64,000 nucleotides of DNA from Paeniglutamicibacter cryotolerans (lineage in GTDB: Bacteria; Actinomycetota; Actinomycetes; Actinomycetales; Micrococcaceae). Made by a program: the position numbers and the translations under genes. The notes beneath the pieces were generated by a model. The model saw nothing but the letters and a program-made list of their open reading frames with translations, did not search any database and was not told the origin of the DNA. Shown here in pieces: positions 20,806 to 29,814 of the stretch (the stretch's first letter is position 1; each line of letters begins with the position of its first letter). The stretch covers positions 2,356,001-2,420,000 of the forward strand of contig NZ_JACHVS010000001.1 of NCBI RefSeq assembly GCF_014190875.1. Reading direction: 5' to 3'.

Positions 20806-21957
20806 TCAGGCCACTCCCAACTGGTTCCAAAGAACCATGACCGCCGCGCCGAGCAGGACGATGTCCTGTGGTTCGGCAGCGAGGCGAACGGAAATCAGGG
20901 GTGGGTTCTGGGGCAGCATGCGAGAGCGCAGAGTCTGCTCTACGCTGTCGCGCAGGATGCCGTCGAGCAGCTGGATCGGGCCGCTGAGCACGACCTCCGA
21001 GAGATCCAACGCGGCGGCGACGGGGGCAAGGGCAATGGCCAGGCGCTCGCCGGCAGTCTGCAGGACTGCATCGGCATCGGCCGCGGGGCTGGAACCGGTG
21101 GCTGCGAGTCCGAGGGCCCGTTCCAGCGAGGGGACGGAAAGCCAGGTTTCGAGGCAGCCGGTCTTGCCGCATTTGCAGGGGACCCCGCCATCGGTGCCGA
21201 CGGTGACGTGTCCGATTTCCCCCGCCGCGGAGTGGGCGCCGAGGGCGCGGCGGCCGCCGACGATCAGCCCGGAGCCGACGCCGCGGCCGACCTTGACCAG
21301 GATCATGTCGCTGGAGCCGGTGCCGAAGGTGTAGTCGGCGTGGACTGCCGCGTCGGCATCGTTGGAGACGAGGGTGGGTAGACCGGTGTGCTGCTGGAGC
21401 AGGGCGCGGAGCGGGACGTTGCTCCAGCCGAGGTTCGGCGCCGTGAGCACCATCCCGTCTGGGTTCACGATGCCGGGGGTTCCGACACCGATGCCGAGCA
21501 GGGGAGCGGTGGCCAGGGCAACGGCGGCCGTGGCCAGCTCCAGGACGAGCCGGGTGATTTCCTCGCCGGTCTCGTTGTCCAAGCTTCGTTCGGCACGGTG
21601 CAGGATGGTGCCATCCAGGTCCAGGACTGCGGCGCGCAGGACCTGGTTCTCTGCCAGGTCAAGGCCGACGATCTGCAGGCCGTGGCGGTTGACGTCGACC
21701 AGAATGGCAGGCTTGCCGGGGCGGACCTCGTCAGACTGGCCGAGCTCGAGGGCATGCCCGCGTTCAAGCAGCTCGGAAACCAGGTCCGAGACGGTGACCC
21801 GGGTCAAACCCAGGGAGCGGGAGAGGTCGGCGCGGCTCATGGCCCCATCCGCATGGAGGGTCTTCAATACGAGCGCGAGGTTGTGGGCACGGCCGTGGGC
21901 CGGGAGTGCTGCGCCGCTTGCCTCGAGTGTGCGGAGAGGTCCTCTGGTGATTGCCAT
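20806..21957 (-). CDS. ROK-family transcriptional repressor (NagC-like)
   Basis: 383 residues. N-terminal winged helix (AMSRADLSRSLGLTRVTVSDLVSELLERG, about 30-60) followed by a ROK sugar-binding domain with the zinc motif CKCGKTGCLE and GEIGHVTVG. Such proteins bind operators until a sugar or sugar phosphate releases them. It is the first gene of the amino-sugar operon. A perfect palindrome lies 5 bp before its start codon, suggesting autoregulation and control of the downstream genes. Confidence 0.92.
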   Translation of the reverse strand: MAITRGPLRTLEASGAALPAHGRAHNLALVLKTLHADGAMSRADLSRSLGLTRVTVSDLVSELLERGHALELGQSDEVRPGKPAILVDVNRHGLQIVGLDLAENQVLRAAVLDLDGTILHRAERSLDNETGEEITRLVLELATAAVALATAPLLGIGVGTPGIVNPDGMVLTAPNLGWSNVPLRALLQQHTGLPTLVSNDADAAVHADYTFGTGSSDMILVKVGRGVGSGLIVGGRRALGAHSAAGEIGHVTVGTDGGVPCKCGKTGCLETWLSVPSLERALGLAATGSSPAADADAVLQTAGERLAIALAPVAAALDLSEVVLSGPIQLLDGILRDSVEQTLRSRMLPQNPPLISVRLAAEPQDIVLLGAAVMVLWNQLGVA

Positions 21958-21961
21958 GAAA

Positions 21962-21980
21962 GTTAGTAAACTGTACTAAC
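21962..21980. promoter_or_regulatory. ROK operator palindrome
   Basis: GTTAGTAAACTGTACTAAC: perfect 7-bp half sites (GTTAGTA / TACTAAC) around a 5-bp centre, directly upstream of the ROK start codon. Size and AT-rich half sites fit ROK/NagC-type operators. In this position a bound repressor would block initiation of the whole operon. Confidence 0.65.
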
Positions 21981-22195
21981 AAACATTTCGCAAGGGTTTT
22001 CCGCTGAAAAATATGACGTGACGCAAGTGTTACTTACTCGCTGGTAGCAATTTGTTCGTGACACCCGATCGTGCACGCCGGTTCTTGGGAGGGGTGCGGC
22101 ACCCGCTGGCATCGTCCCGGAGCCGGTGTGAGGTTGGCTACACCGCGCGGCGTGGGCTGGTGGCCGGGCGCGTGAAACTGCCACACTTGATGCTA

Positions 22196-22720
22196 ATGAC
22201 TACCTCCACACTTACCCCGAATCCGACGCTCACCATCCGCACCGCCACCGAATCGGACTACGCGGAGATCGGGCGCATCACGGTCGATGCCTACATCGAT
22301 GCCGGCCACTTCGATGACCGCGAACACCCGTACCTGCAGTTCGTGCAGGAAGTTGCCAAGCGCCACGAAACCACCGAGATCCTTGTGGCCGAGCGCGAAG
22401 GCATCGTCATCGGAGCCGTCACCATGGTGCGTGCAGGAACCGAATACGCGGACATCGCCCGCGAAAACGAACTCGAATTCCGGATGCTCGTCATTGATCC
22501 GGTGGTCCAGCGTTCGGGCGCCGGCCGCGCCCTGCTGCGTGCGGTCATCGACCGCGCACGCGAAATCGAGGACGTGGACACCGTCTCGTTGACCACCGGA
22601 GGGCATTGGATGGCCGCCCGCGCACTGTATGAGGTCGAGGGCTTCGACCACGTCACCGAGCGCGACTGGTTCGTTCCGGACACCGACATCGTGCTGGTCG
22701 TCTACACGCTCACCCTGTAG
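22196..22720 (+). CDS. GNAT-family N-acetyltransferase
   Basis: 174 residues starting MTTSTLTPNPTLTIRTATES. The GNAT fold is clear: LVIDPVVQRSGAGRALLRAVIDRA is the acetyl-CoA-binding motif A, and MAARALYEVEGFDHV the motif B region. The ATG at 22190 (6 nt earlier, same frame) is an alternative. Substrate unknown. Single gene with its own terminator, divergent from the ROK operon. Confidence 0.88.
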   Translation: MTTSTLTPNPTLTIRTATESDYAEIGRITVDAYIDAGHFDDREHPYLQFVQEVAKRHETTEILVAEREGIVIGAVTMVRAGTEYADIARENELEFRMLVIDPVVQRSGAGRALLRAVIDRAREIEDVDTVSLTTGGHWMAARALYEVEGFDHVTERDWFVPDTDIVLVVYTLTL

Positions 22721-22736
22721 CCACTGCTTTTCCAGC

Positions 22737-22766
22737 GGGCCCCGCCGAATCACTTCGGCGGGGCCC
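22737..22766 (+). terminator. terminator after the GNAT gene
   Basis: A perfect 13-bp GC-rich stem (22737-22749 with 22754-22766) with a 4-nt TCAC loop, 16 bp after the stop codon. No T tract. Confidence 0.8.
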
Positions 22767-23362
22767 GAGGTCGTTTCGGGCGCTCCGCCTCGGGGCCCAG
22801 ACGGAGCGCCAGCGCGCAGGTGGCGTATCCCTGAACTCCATTGCCGAAGGCTCGGTCTGTCTCTCACGCCACGAATTTTCTGGCGGGATGTGGGGGATCG
22901 AAAGAGCTCGAGCCGGTGTCGCAGTGCAGTTGGTGCCACGGTGCAGGTGGCTTTCTGGCTAGGGCCGGTTTCATCGTTGGATCCGTTCCATGCGACAACT
23001 CGGCAAGGTTCCTGCCTGGCATCTTGGCGCCGGTGCCTTGGCACGTGCCGGGCGTCACTGATCAGTTCACTGCTAACCGCGGGCCGCCACCTCGGTGTGC
23101 TCAAGTCGCCGGTGTACCGGCCTCGGGCTTGCTGTCCCGATCCCGCTTCAGGTCTCCGATGGGTCCTGGAATCAGGCTGCCAGCCGTGTGCTCAGGTCGG
23201 CCTCGAGCGAAGCGCCGACCAGCGGATCGGGTGGATGGATCTACTCGGATCGCCTCCGGTTCATACCCACGTGAGGCCACCGCTGCACGATCCTGGCGAT
23301 CAGACCGGCACTTGAGATCAATTCATTCTTCACCGGGGGTCCGCAATTCCAGGAATCGGGCT
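22767..23362. other. intergenic region without a recognisable gene
   Basis: About 600 bp of less GC-biased DNA. Open frames in both strands have no recognisable domain and unnatural composition (Arg/Ser/Pro-rich shadows). Probably decayed DNA at the edge of the gltB-like/poxB island. Confidence 0.5.
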
Positions 23363-23374
23363 TAAGCTGGGGCC
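23363..23374 (+). promoter_or_regulatory. -10 box for the gltB-like gene, leaderless pattern
   Basis: TAAGCT (23363-23368) ends 6 nt before the ATG at 23375. There is no Shine-Dalgarno sequence, consistent with a leaderless mRNA. Confidence 0.4.
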
Positions 23375-24988
23375 ATGTTGAGGGTCTGGATGCTTTCGGT
23401 ATTATCCGTTCTAACGGCACTTTCGGTCGTTTTAGCCGTGCTAGAGGGAGTCGGCTGGTGGTTTGCGGTTGGGGTATTCGCCGTGATTTTGGCAGTGGCA
23501 GTGGCAGATGCGACGCAGCAGAAGCACTCGATTCTGCGCAATTACCCAGTGATCGGCCACTTTCGCTACTTTCTGGAGTACATCCGCCCGGAACTCCAGC
23601 AGTACTTCATTGAACGAAATTACGATGGTCGACCGTACGACAGGGACACCCGTTCGCTGATCTATGAACGGGCCAAGGGCACCAACCAAGAGCAGGCCTT
23701 TGGCACAGAACGCGATGTCAATGAGATCGGCTACGAGTACCTCGTACACTCCACTGCTCCGCTGGAGCCGCCAGAGGTGGCGCCGCGGGTCACGATAGGA
23801 GGTCCAGACTGCACTCGTCCCTATGAGATGTCATTGCTGAACGTTTCAGCAATGAGTTTTGGGGCCCTGTCGGCCAATGCCGTGCTGGCCATGAACAAGG
23901 GGGCCGCCATGGGGGGATTTGCCCAAGATACCGGCGAGGGCGGACTCACCGATTACCACTTGAAAAACGGCGGGGACCTCGTTTGGGAGATCGGCAGCGG
24001 ATATTTCGGCGCCAGGACCAAGGAGGGGCACTTCGATCCGAAGTTGTTTGCAGATAAGGCCGCACACCAGTCGGTGAAATGCGTTTCGCTCAAGCTCAGC
24101 CAGGGCGCCAAGCCCGGCATCGGGGGTGTGTTGCCTGCCGGAAAAGTCAGCGCCGAGATAGCCGAGGCACGCAATGTCCCGCAGGGGGTCAAATGCGTCA
24201 GCCCCCCGGCTCACCAGGTCTTCTCGACGCCTCGTGAACTCATCCAATTCATGGCCACCTTGCGGGAGCTCACCCAAGGCAAGCCCGTTGGCTTCAAGCT
24301 ATGCGTCGGTTCGCGCAGCGACGTACTGCGTATCTGCAAGGCCATGCTCACGGAGGGAATCACGCCGGATTTCATTATCGTCGACGGCTCGGAGGGCGGT
24401 ACAGGCGCCGCGCCCATGGAGTACGAAGACCACATGGGAACACCGTTGACCGAAGGCCTGATGCTAGTCCATAACGCCTTGGTGGGGATGGGGCTGCGGG
24501 ACAGGATCCGGGTGGGGGCTTCCGGTAAGGTGGCGACCGGAACGGATATCGTGAAACGGATCATCCAGGGTGCGGACTACACCAATGCGGCCCGTGCCAT
24601 GATGATGGCTACCGGCTGCATCCAGGCGCAACGCTGCCACACCAACAAGTGTCCGGTGGGCGTGACCACACAGGATCCTCGTCGGGCCCGGGCTCTGGAT
24701 GTAGAAGATAAGAGCCACCGGGTTCAACGCTTTCAGGAGTCGACGGTCAGCGAGGCCATGCGCATGATGGCCTCCATGGGGGCCATCACTGCAGGAGAAC
24801 TCAACCCGGAAATGCTTCGCCGCCGAATTGGCCCTCTGGACACGCGTTCCTACGCCGAACTCTACGACTGGCTTATGCCCGGTGAGCTGCTGGCTGAGGT
24901 CCCGGAATCGTGGGCCAAGGATTGGGAGTTGGCCACCGTCGACGCATTTGGGCCAAAATTTCCCCACAACGCAGGGCCCCGATCATGA
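23375..24988 (+). CDS. FMN-binding glutamate-synthase-like protein (GltB central domain)
   Basis: 537 residues. Two N-terminal hydrophobic helices (about 1-45) anchor it to the membrane; the rest is the FMN/3Fe-4S synthase domain of glutamate synthase (LLNVSAMSFGALSANAV, DGSEGGTGAAP, and the cluster cysteines in CIQAQRCHTNKCPVGV). It lacks the glutaminase and FAD/NADPH-binding parts, so it is a stand-alone synthase-domain protein whose true reaction and electron partner are unknown. It overlaps the PoxB-like gene by ATGA. Codon use is less GC-biased than in its neighbours. Confidence 0.88.
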   Translation: MLRVWMLSVLSVLTALSVVLAVLEGVGWWFAVGVFAVILAVAVADATQQKHSILRNYPVIGHFRYFLEYIRPELQQYFIERNYDGRPYDRDTRSLIYERAKGTNQEQAFGTERDVNEIGYEYLVHSTAPLEPPEVAPRVTIGGPDCTRPYEMSLLNVSAMSFGALSANAVLAMNKGAAMGGFAQDTGEGGLTDYHLKNGGDLVWEIGSGYFGARTKEGHFDPKLFADKAAHQSVKCVSLKLSQGAKPGIGGVLPAGKVSAEIAEARNVPQGVKCVSPPAHQVFSTPRELIQFMATLRELTQGKPVGFKLCVGSRSDVLRICKAMLTEGITPDFIIVDGSEGGTGAAPMEYEDHMGTPLTEGLMLVHNALVGMGLRDRIRVGASGKVATGTDIVKRIIQGADYTNAARAMMMATGCIQAQRCHTNKCPVGVTTQDPRRARALDVEDKSHRVQRFQESTVSEAMRMMASMGAITAGELNPEMLRRRIGPLDTRSYAELYDWLMPGELLAEVPESWAKDWELATVDAFGPKFPHNAGPRS

Positions 24989-26712
24989 GCACCGTGGCAA
25001 CGATGGTCATCGCAGCCCTGGCCGATCTTGGTGTTAAGACTGTATGGGGTGTGGTGGGCGATGCCTTGAACCCGCTAACCGACGCCATTCGGACCGATGG
25101 CCGGCTGGAATGGGTGGGTGTGCGGCACGAGGAGGTCGCGGCCTTTGCCGCCGGAGCCCAGTCACAGCTGACCGGAACCCTGGGCGTCTGCATGGGAACC
25201 GTAGGCCCGGGGTCGATCCACCTGCTCAATGGACTCTATGATGCAAAGAAATCCCATACTCCGGTGCTCGCCATCTGCGGCCAGGTACCCAGCGAAGAGA
25301 TCGGCAGTGACTTCTTCCAGGAGGTCGACAATGACCGGCTTTTCAGCGATGTTGCGGTCTTCGCACGCACCGTGACCAGTGCGGCCCAGATGCCCTATCT
25401 GCTGGAACAGGCAGTGAATACGGCCATGGCCCGCCGCGGTGTCGCCGTGTTATCCATCCCCGGCGATATCGGCGCCCAGCAACTTGAACGAGACACTGTG
25501 GCAAACTTCGTCGATCTGGAACGGCCCGTCGCGGCCCACCCCGAAGCGGTGCGGTCTGCGGCCAAGGCCCTGAACGCCGCGGAGCGGGTGACCATGCTGG
25601 TGGGCATGGGGTCGCGCGACGCGAAGAATCTGGTCCTGGAGGTCGCCGATCGACTTGCCGCACCCATAGTATTGACGCTCAAAGCCAAGGAGAAGTTGGA
25701 AGAGGCGAACCGGTTCCAGATCGGGCAGGCCGGTTTAATCGGGAACCCCGCAGCCCAACGCGCACTCGAAGACTGCCAGGTGCTGCTGATGGTGGGAACG
25801 GATTTCCCCTACCGTGATTCGTACCCCGAGGGTAAGACAGTTATCCAAATCGACAGTAGGGGTGAACACATCGGTCGCCGGACCCTGGTGACCCATGGTG
25901 TGGTTGGGGACGCCGGACTGACGCTGACTGCCTTATTGTCCGAACTTGAAACCAAGGACGACCGATCGCATTTGGACGAAGCCCGCGGCAAATACGTGCA
26001 GTGGAGCAAACGGGTTTCGAAATTAGCCGGCTCAGGCTACGACATCACCTTGGTGGGTCGGGCTCGGGCGTTGGCTGATAATCCGCAGGGGGCCATTCGC
26101 CCGGAGGCGGTAGCCGCGGCGATTGATCGGCATGCTTCGGGATCGGCGATCTTCACCTCGGATACCGGGATGGCGACAGTGTGGTTGGCCCGCTACGTGA
26201 GCATGGGTGAGCACCGTAGGCTGTTGGGCTCCTACAACCTCGGGTCCATGGCCAACGCCATGCCCCAGGCGTTAGGTGCATCCGCCCTGGACCGTACCCG
26301 ACAAGTGGTGGCCTTCTGCGGAGACGGCGGTCTAACCATGCTGATGGGTGATCTTTTGACGGCGGTCGCATACAACTTGCCGGTGAAGCTGGTGGTGTTC
26401 AACAACGGCCGGTTGGGCATGGTCAAACTGGAGCAGGAACAGGGGGGATTGCCGGAGTTTGGAACAGTTTTGAAGAACCCCGACCTTGCTGCGGTAGGAC
26501 GAGCCTGCGGACTGCACGGTATCCGTGTGGAGGCTGCGGGCGAGCTGGACGCCGCGGTCCAGCAGGCTCTGGCACATGACGGACCCGTGCTGTTGGACGT
26601 GGTGACGAACCCGGATGAAATCTCCATTCCACCTAATGCATCGGTCGGGCAGGCCTGGGGCTTTGCCATCGCCAAAATTAAGGAGAGTTTGTCGTCGAAT
26701 GAAACTCCCTGA
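24985..26712 (+). CDS. thiamine-diphosphate enzyme, PoxB-like pyruvate:quinone oxidoreductase
   Basis: 575 residues starting MSTVATMVIAALADLG, coupled to the previous stop. ThDP-binding CGDGGLTMLMGDLLTAV...VFNNGRLGMVK and N-terminal VGDALNPLTDAI with the HEE active-site glutamate (GVRHEEVAAFAA) match pyruvate oxidase/PoxB better than acetolactate synthase. PoxB makes acetate and CO2 from pyruvate, passing electrons to quinone via FAD. Pairing with a membrane-anchored GltB-like iron-sulfur flavoprotein suggests a shared redox role (inference). Several TTA and ATA codons set it apart from the surrounding genome. Confidence 0.85.
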   Translation: MSTVATMVIAALADLGVKTVWGVVGDALNPLTDAIRTDGRLEWVGVRHEEVAAFAAGAQSQLTGTLGVCMGTVGPGSIHLLNGLYDAKKSHTPVLAICGQVPSEEIGSDFFQEVDNDRLFSDVAVFARTVTSAAQMPYLLEQAVNTAMARRGVAVLSIPGDIGAQQLERDTVANFVDLERPVAAHPEAVRSAAKALNAAERVTMLVGMGSRDAKNLVLEVADRLAAPIVLTLKAKEKLEEANRFQIGQAGLIGNPAAQRALEDCQVLLMVGTDFPYRDSYPEGKTVIQIDSRGEHIGRRTLVTHGVVGDAGLTLTALLSELETKDDRSHLDEARGKYVQWSKRVSKLAGSGYDITLVGRARALADNPQGAIRPEAVAAAIDRHASGSAIFTSDTGMATVWLARYVSMGEHRRLLGSYNLGSMANAMPQALGASALDRTRQVVAFCGDGGLTMLMGDLLTAVAYNLPVKLVVFNNGRLGMVKLEQEQGGLPEFGTVLKNPDLAAVGRACGLHGIRVEAAGELDAAVQQALAHDGPVLLDVVTNPDEISIPPNASVGQAWGFAIAKIKESLSSNETP

Positions 26713-27250
26713 ACCATTGAGGGACGCCGGCATAGGCCATTGAGTGGTTCTTGGCATGAAATTCAGCGGAAAGTATGTTTTACAACAGATCAGCCGATGT
26801 GGAAACAACACCGGAGGCGGGATCCCGGTGCGGTGGAAATCAGGTTTCACGCGCTGGGGAAGCTAGATCGGGCTAATTCTCCGCTCTCCCACAGTCGGGC
26901 CGATCCGTGGGCAAGGATGCGAACGGATAAGGAAGGGCTGCTCAAAGTGGAATATCCGGACCTGATGCCAGCTGCTGCCCTAAGCGATGTCATTCAGGAC
27001 CGACAAAGCCTGAGGGAGCCTGCTCAGGTGCTCCCAAGCAAAGTTGGGCTCTGTTGATGAGGGATGATTCCGACGAGCGGGGGCGCCGACCGTCCTGAGT
27101 AAGCGTCCTGAGTAAGACAGGATTCCAAGCGTGCAAACGCCAGGGAAAAATATGTTTGACCGATCTGCAGAAAAGGATTCACGGCCACGTGTCTAGGTTT
27201 GGGTAGGCTCATTCGCAAGGCCGCGTAAAATCGCGCAGACACCTGAAGGA
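26713..27250. other. intergenic region, no confident gene
   Basis: About 540 bp. A 105-codon frame at 26740-27057 has no recognisable domain. A 13-bp tandem duplication (CGTCCTGAGTAAG twice, 27091-27116) is present. Composition is like that of the preceding island. Confidence 0.45.
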
Positions 27251-27259
27251 GTGACCGGA

Positions 27260-27820
27260 ATGTCGGAGATTTTCGATACCACCATGAATCCCAGCAAGGG
27301 CGAACTGATCGCCGCTTGGCTGCCGCTCCAGTCCTGGTATGGGGGAGCGCGGGTTCCGGAGTTCGATGTTGTGGGTGGATTCAGGCTGGATGACCCGGCC
27401 GGAGAGGTCGGCATGGAGTTTATTTTCATCACCGAGACCTCCACCGGAACACCGACCACCTATCAGGTGCCGCTTGCCTATCGGAGTGCTCCCTGCCCGG
27501 AAGCGGTGCCCGGCCTGCTGGGCACAAGCGAGCACGGGGTGTTGGGCACGCGCTGGATCTACGATGGCGAGCACGACCCGGTACTCATGGCACAGGTAGT
27601 CGAACTGCTCGAAGGTCGGGCAGTGGCCCAGCACCAGAACGACTCGTACGTCCTGGCCGACAACATCACAGTGGCCCCGGGGAAGGCTGTCGGGGCCACT
27701 GCCCCGGTGCTGGTGCGGGTCCTTGAACCCGGGACCGAAGCCGCCGGTGCTGGCGTCATAGCGAGCTGGACCCGGGCAGATGGATCCACCGGACGGGCAC
27801 TGGCCATCGCCGCCGGCTGA
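27260..27820 (+). CDS. maltokinase N-terminal-cap-like protein (CG0192-related)
   Basis: 186 residues starting MSEIFDTTMNPSKGELIAAW; GAAGGA at 27245 fits ATG 27260 better than the GTG at 27251. The sequence resembles the N-terminal cap domain of actinobacterial maltokinases (LPLQSWYGG, LAYRSAPCPEA, GTRWIYDGEHDPV) but has no kinase domain. Function unknown; it might bind a sugar phosphate or regulate glycogen/trehalose enzymes. Stands alone. Confidence 0.7.
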   Translation: MSEIFDTTMNPSKGELIAAWLPLQSWYGGARVPEFDVVGGFRLDDPAGEVGMEFIFITETSTGTPTTYQVPLAYRSAPCPEAVPGLLGTSEHGVLGTRWIYDGEHDPVLMAQVVELLEGRAVAQHQNDSYVLADNITVAPGKAVGATAPVLVRVLEPGTEAAGAGVIASWTRADGSTGRALAIAAG

Positions 27821-27883
27821 ATACCGGAGGCCCTCGGGCGCGAACCCCGGAGCCGTTGTTCCCGGGCGCTGGAGGTGTGGCAC

Positions 27884-27911
27884 GAAGCAACGGGAAGCAA
27901 CGGGAAGCAAC
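27884..27911. repeat. 10-bp tandem repeat upstream of gatC
   Basis: GAAGCAACGG occurs twice in tandem followed by a partial third copy. It ends 10 bp before a TAGACT -10-like box (27922-27927) that probably serves gatCAB. Confidence 0.8.
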
Positions 27912-27964
27912 TTCAAGGAACTAGACTGATGGGGATAACCATCCGCCCAAACCCAGGGAGATAT

Positions 27965-28261
27965 ATGTCTGCCATCAGTCGTGAGGACGTCGTGCACTTG
28001 GCGCGCCTAGCCCACATTGAGATGAGCGATGCCGAGCTGGACAAGATGACCGGCGAACTCGGCCACATCGTCGAGGCCATCGCATCGGTGAGCGAGGCCG
28101 CAGGGGCCGACGTTCCCGCCACCAGCCACCCGATTCCGCTGACCAATGTGTTCCGTGAGGACGTGGTCGGCCCGACGCTGACAGCCGAGCAGGCACTGAT
28201 GAACGCCCCCGACTCCGTGGACACCCGCTTCCGGGTCCCGGCCATCCTGGACGGTGAGTAA
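27965..28261 (+). CDS. gatC: Asp-tRNA(Asn)/Glu-tRNA(Gln) amidotransferase subunit C
   Basis: 98 residues starting [20 protein letters not shown], typical GatC length; it braces the GatA-GatB interface. GGGAG at 27956 precedes the ATG. First gene of gatCAB, which makes Gln-tRNA(Gln) (and often Asn-tRNA(Asn)) by transamidation in organisms lacking the cognate synthetase. Confidence 0.95.
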   Translation: MSAISREDVVHLARLAHIEMSDAELDKMTGELGHIVEAIASVSEAAGADVPATSHPIPLTNVFREDVVGPTLTAEQALMNAPDSVDTRFRVPAILDGE

Positions 28262-28265
28262 AGCC

Positions 28266-29813
28266 ATGAACGAGATCATTAAGTACTCCGCCACCGTGCT
28301 CGCTGCCAAGCTGCGGTCCGGTGAGCTCACCTCGGTGCAGGCCGTCCAAGCATGCCTCGATCGCATTGCCGCGGTTGACGGCGGCGAAAACGGCGTCAAC
28401 GCCTTCCTGCACGTCAACACCGAGCAGGCCTTGGCCGTTGCCGCCGAGGTCGACGCCATCCGCGCCGCTGGCGGAGCAGAAGCCGAGGCGCTGCACCCGC
28501 TGGCCGGCGTCCCGATCGCAGTCAAGGATCTGATCGTCACCATCGGACAGCCGACAACTGCCGGCTCGAAAATGCTCGAGGGCTGGATGAGCCCCTACGA
28601 TGCGACGGTAGTCGAAAAGATCCGCGCCGCCAAGATGCCAATCCTGGGCAAGACGAACCTGGACGAATTCGCCATGGGTTCCTCCACCGAACACTCCGCC
28701 TACGGGCCGACTCGCAACCCGTGGGATCTGGGCCGGATCCCCGGCGGTTCAGGCGGCGGTTCGGCCGCAGCCGTTGCCGCCTTCGAGGCACCGCTGGCAC
28801 TGGGCACCGATACCGGTGGCTCAATCCGCCAGCCCGGCGCCGTCACCGGCACCGTCGGCGTCAAACCGACCTACGGTGGCGTTTCGCGCTACGGGGCCAT
28901 CGCCATGGCCTCCTCGCTGGACCAGATCGGCCCGGTCTCCCGGACCGTGCTCGACTCGGCCTACCTCCACGAGCTGATCGGCGGGCACGACCCGGCCGAC
29001 TCCACCTCGCTGAACGAGCCGGTTCCGGCACTGGTCGAGGCGGCCGAACTCGGTGCCTCCGGTGACATGACCGGCGTGCGAGTCGGCGTCATCAAGGAAC
29101 TGCAGGGCGAGGGCTACGAACCCGGCGTCCAGGCCCGTTTCAACGAGTCGCTTGAGGCACTGCGTGCAGCTGGCGCCGAAATCGTCGAGGTCTCCTGCCC
29201 GAACTTCAAGTACGCCCTCGGCGCCTACTACCTGATCATGCCCTCCGAAGTATCCTCGAATCTGGCTAAGTTCGACGGCGTCCGCTTCGGCAAGCGCGTG
29301 CTGCCGGCCGAAGGCCCGGTCACCATCGAACGCGTCATGGCAGCCACTCGCGCCGCCGGCTTCGGCGACGAGGTCAAGCGCCGCATCATCCTGGGCACCT
29401 ACGCGCTCTCGGCCGGTTACTACGACGCCTACTATGGTTCGGCACAGAAAGTCCGCACGCTCATCCAGCGCGACTTCGCCGCAGCGTTCGAACTCGCCGA
29501 TGTGCTGATCTCTCCGACCTCGCCCACAGTGGCGTTTGAGCTCGGCTCACGGACCAGCGACCCGTTGTCGATGTACCTCAACGACGTCGCGACCATTCCG
29601 GCGAACATGGCTGGCGTACCGGGCATCACCGTTCCCGGTGGCTTGTCTGAGGGCCTTCCGGTCGGCATCCAGTTCCTGGCCCCGGCCCGGGAAGACGCCC
29701 GGCTCTACCGTGCCGGCGCCGCACTGGAGAAGCTGCTTGAAGACTCCTGGGGCGGTCCATTGATCAACCAGGCACCCGAACTGACCGAAACCACCAAGGA
29801 AGGTGTCGCCTAG
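28266..29813 (+). CDS. gatA: Asp-tRNA(Asn)/Glu-tRNA(Gln) amidotransferase subunit A
   Basis: 515-residue amidase-signature glutaminase subunit. Ser-cisSer-Lys triad context visible: AVKDLIVT (Lys), [14 protein letters not shown] and [11 protein letters not shown] (Ser residues). Releases ammonia from glutamine for GatB. Start at ATG 28266; GTG 28254, overlapping gatC, is an alternative in the same frame. Confidence 0.96.
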   Translation: MNEIIKYSATVLAAKLRSGELTSVQAVQACLDRIAAVDGGENGVNAFLHVNTEQALAVAAEVDAIRAAGGAEAEALHPLAGVPIAVKDLIVTIGQPTTAGSKMLEGWMSPYDATVVEKIRAAKMPILGKTNLDEFAMGSSTEHSAYGPTRNPWDLGRIPGGSGGGSAAAVAAFEAPLALGTDTGGSIRQPGAVTGTVGVKPTYGGVSRYGAIAMASSLDQIGPVSRTVLDSAYLHELIGGHDPADSTSLNEPVPALVEAAELGASGDMTGVRVGVIKELQGEGYEPGVQARFNESLEALRAAGAEIVEVSCPNFKYALGAYYLIMPSEVSSNLAKFDGVRFGKRVLPAEGPVTIERVMAATRAAGFGDEVKRRIILGTYALSAGYYDAYYGSAQKVRTLIQRDFAAAFELADVLISPTSPTVAFELGSRTSDPLSMYLNDVATIPANMAGVPGITVPGGLSEGLPVGIQFLAPAREDARLYRAGAALEKLLEDSWGGPLINQAPELTETTKEGVA

Positions 29814-29814
29814 C

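Noticed and set aside
22193..23104. 303-codon minus-strand frame overlapping the GNAT gene
   Set aside because: The part opposite the GNAT gene is a shadow and the rest shows no family resemblance.
26740..27057. 105-codon frame after the PoxB-like gene
   Set aside because: No domain, no ribosome-binding site, and the region looks decayed.
26754..27175. Two stretches (about 26765-26805 and 27140-27175) sharing short blocks such as TATGTTT and GATC
   Set aside because: Similarity is too short and gapped to call a repeat by eye.
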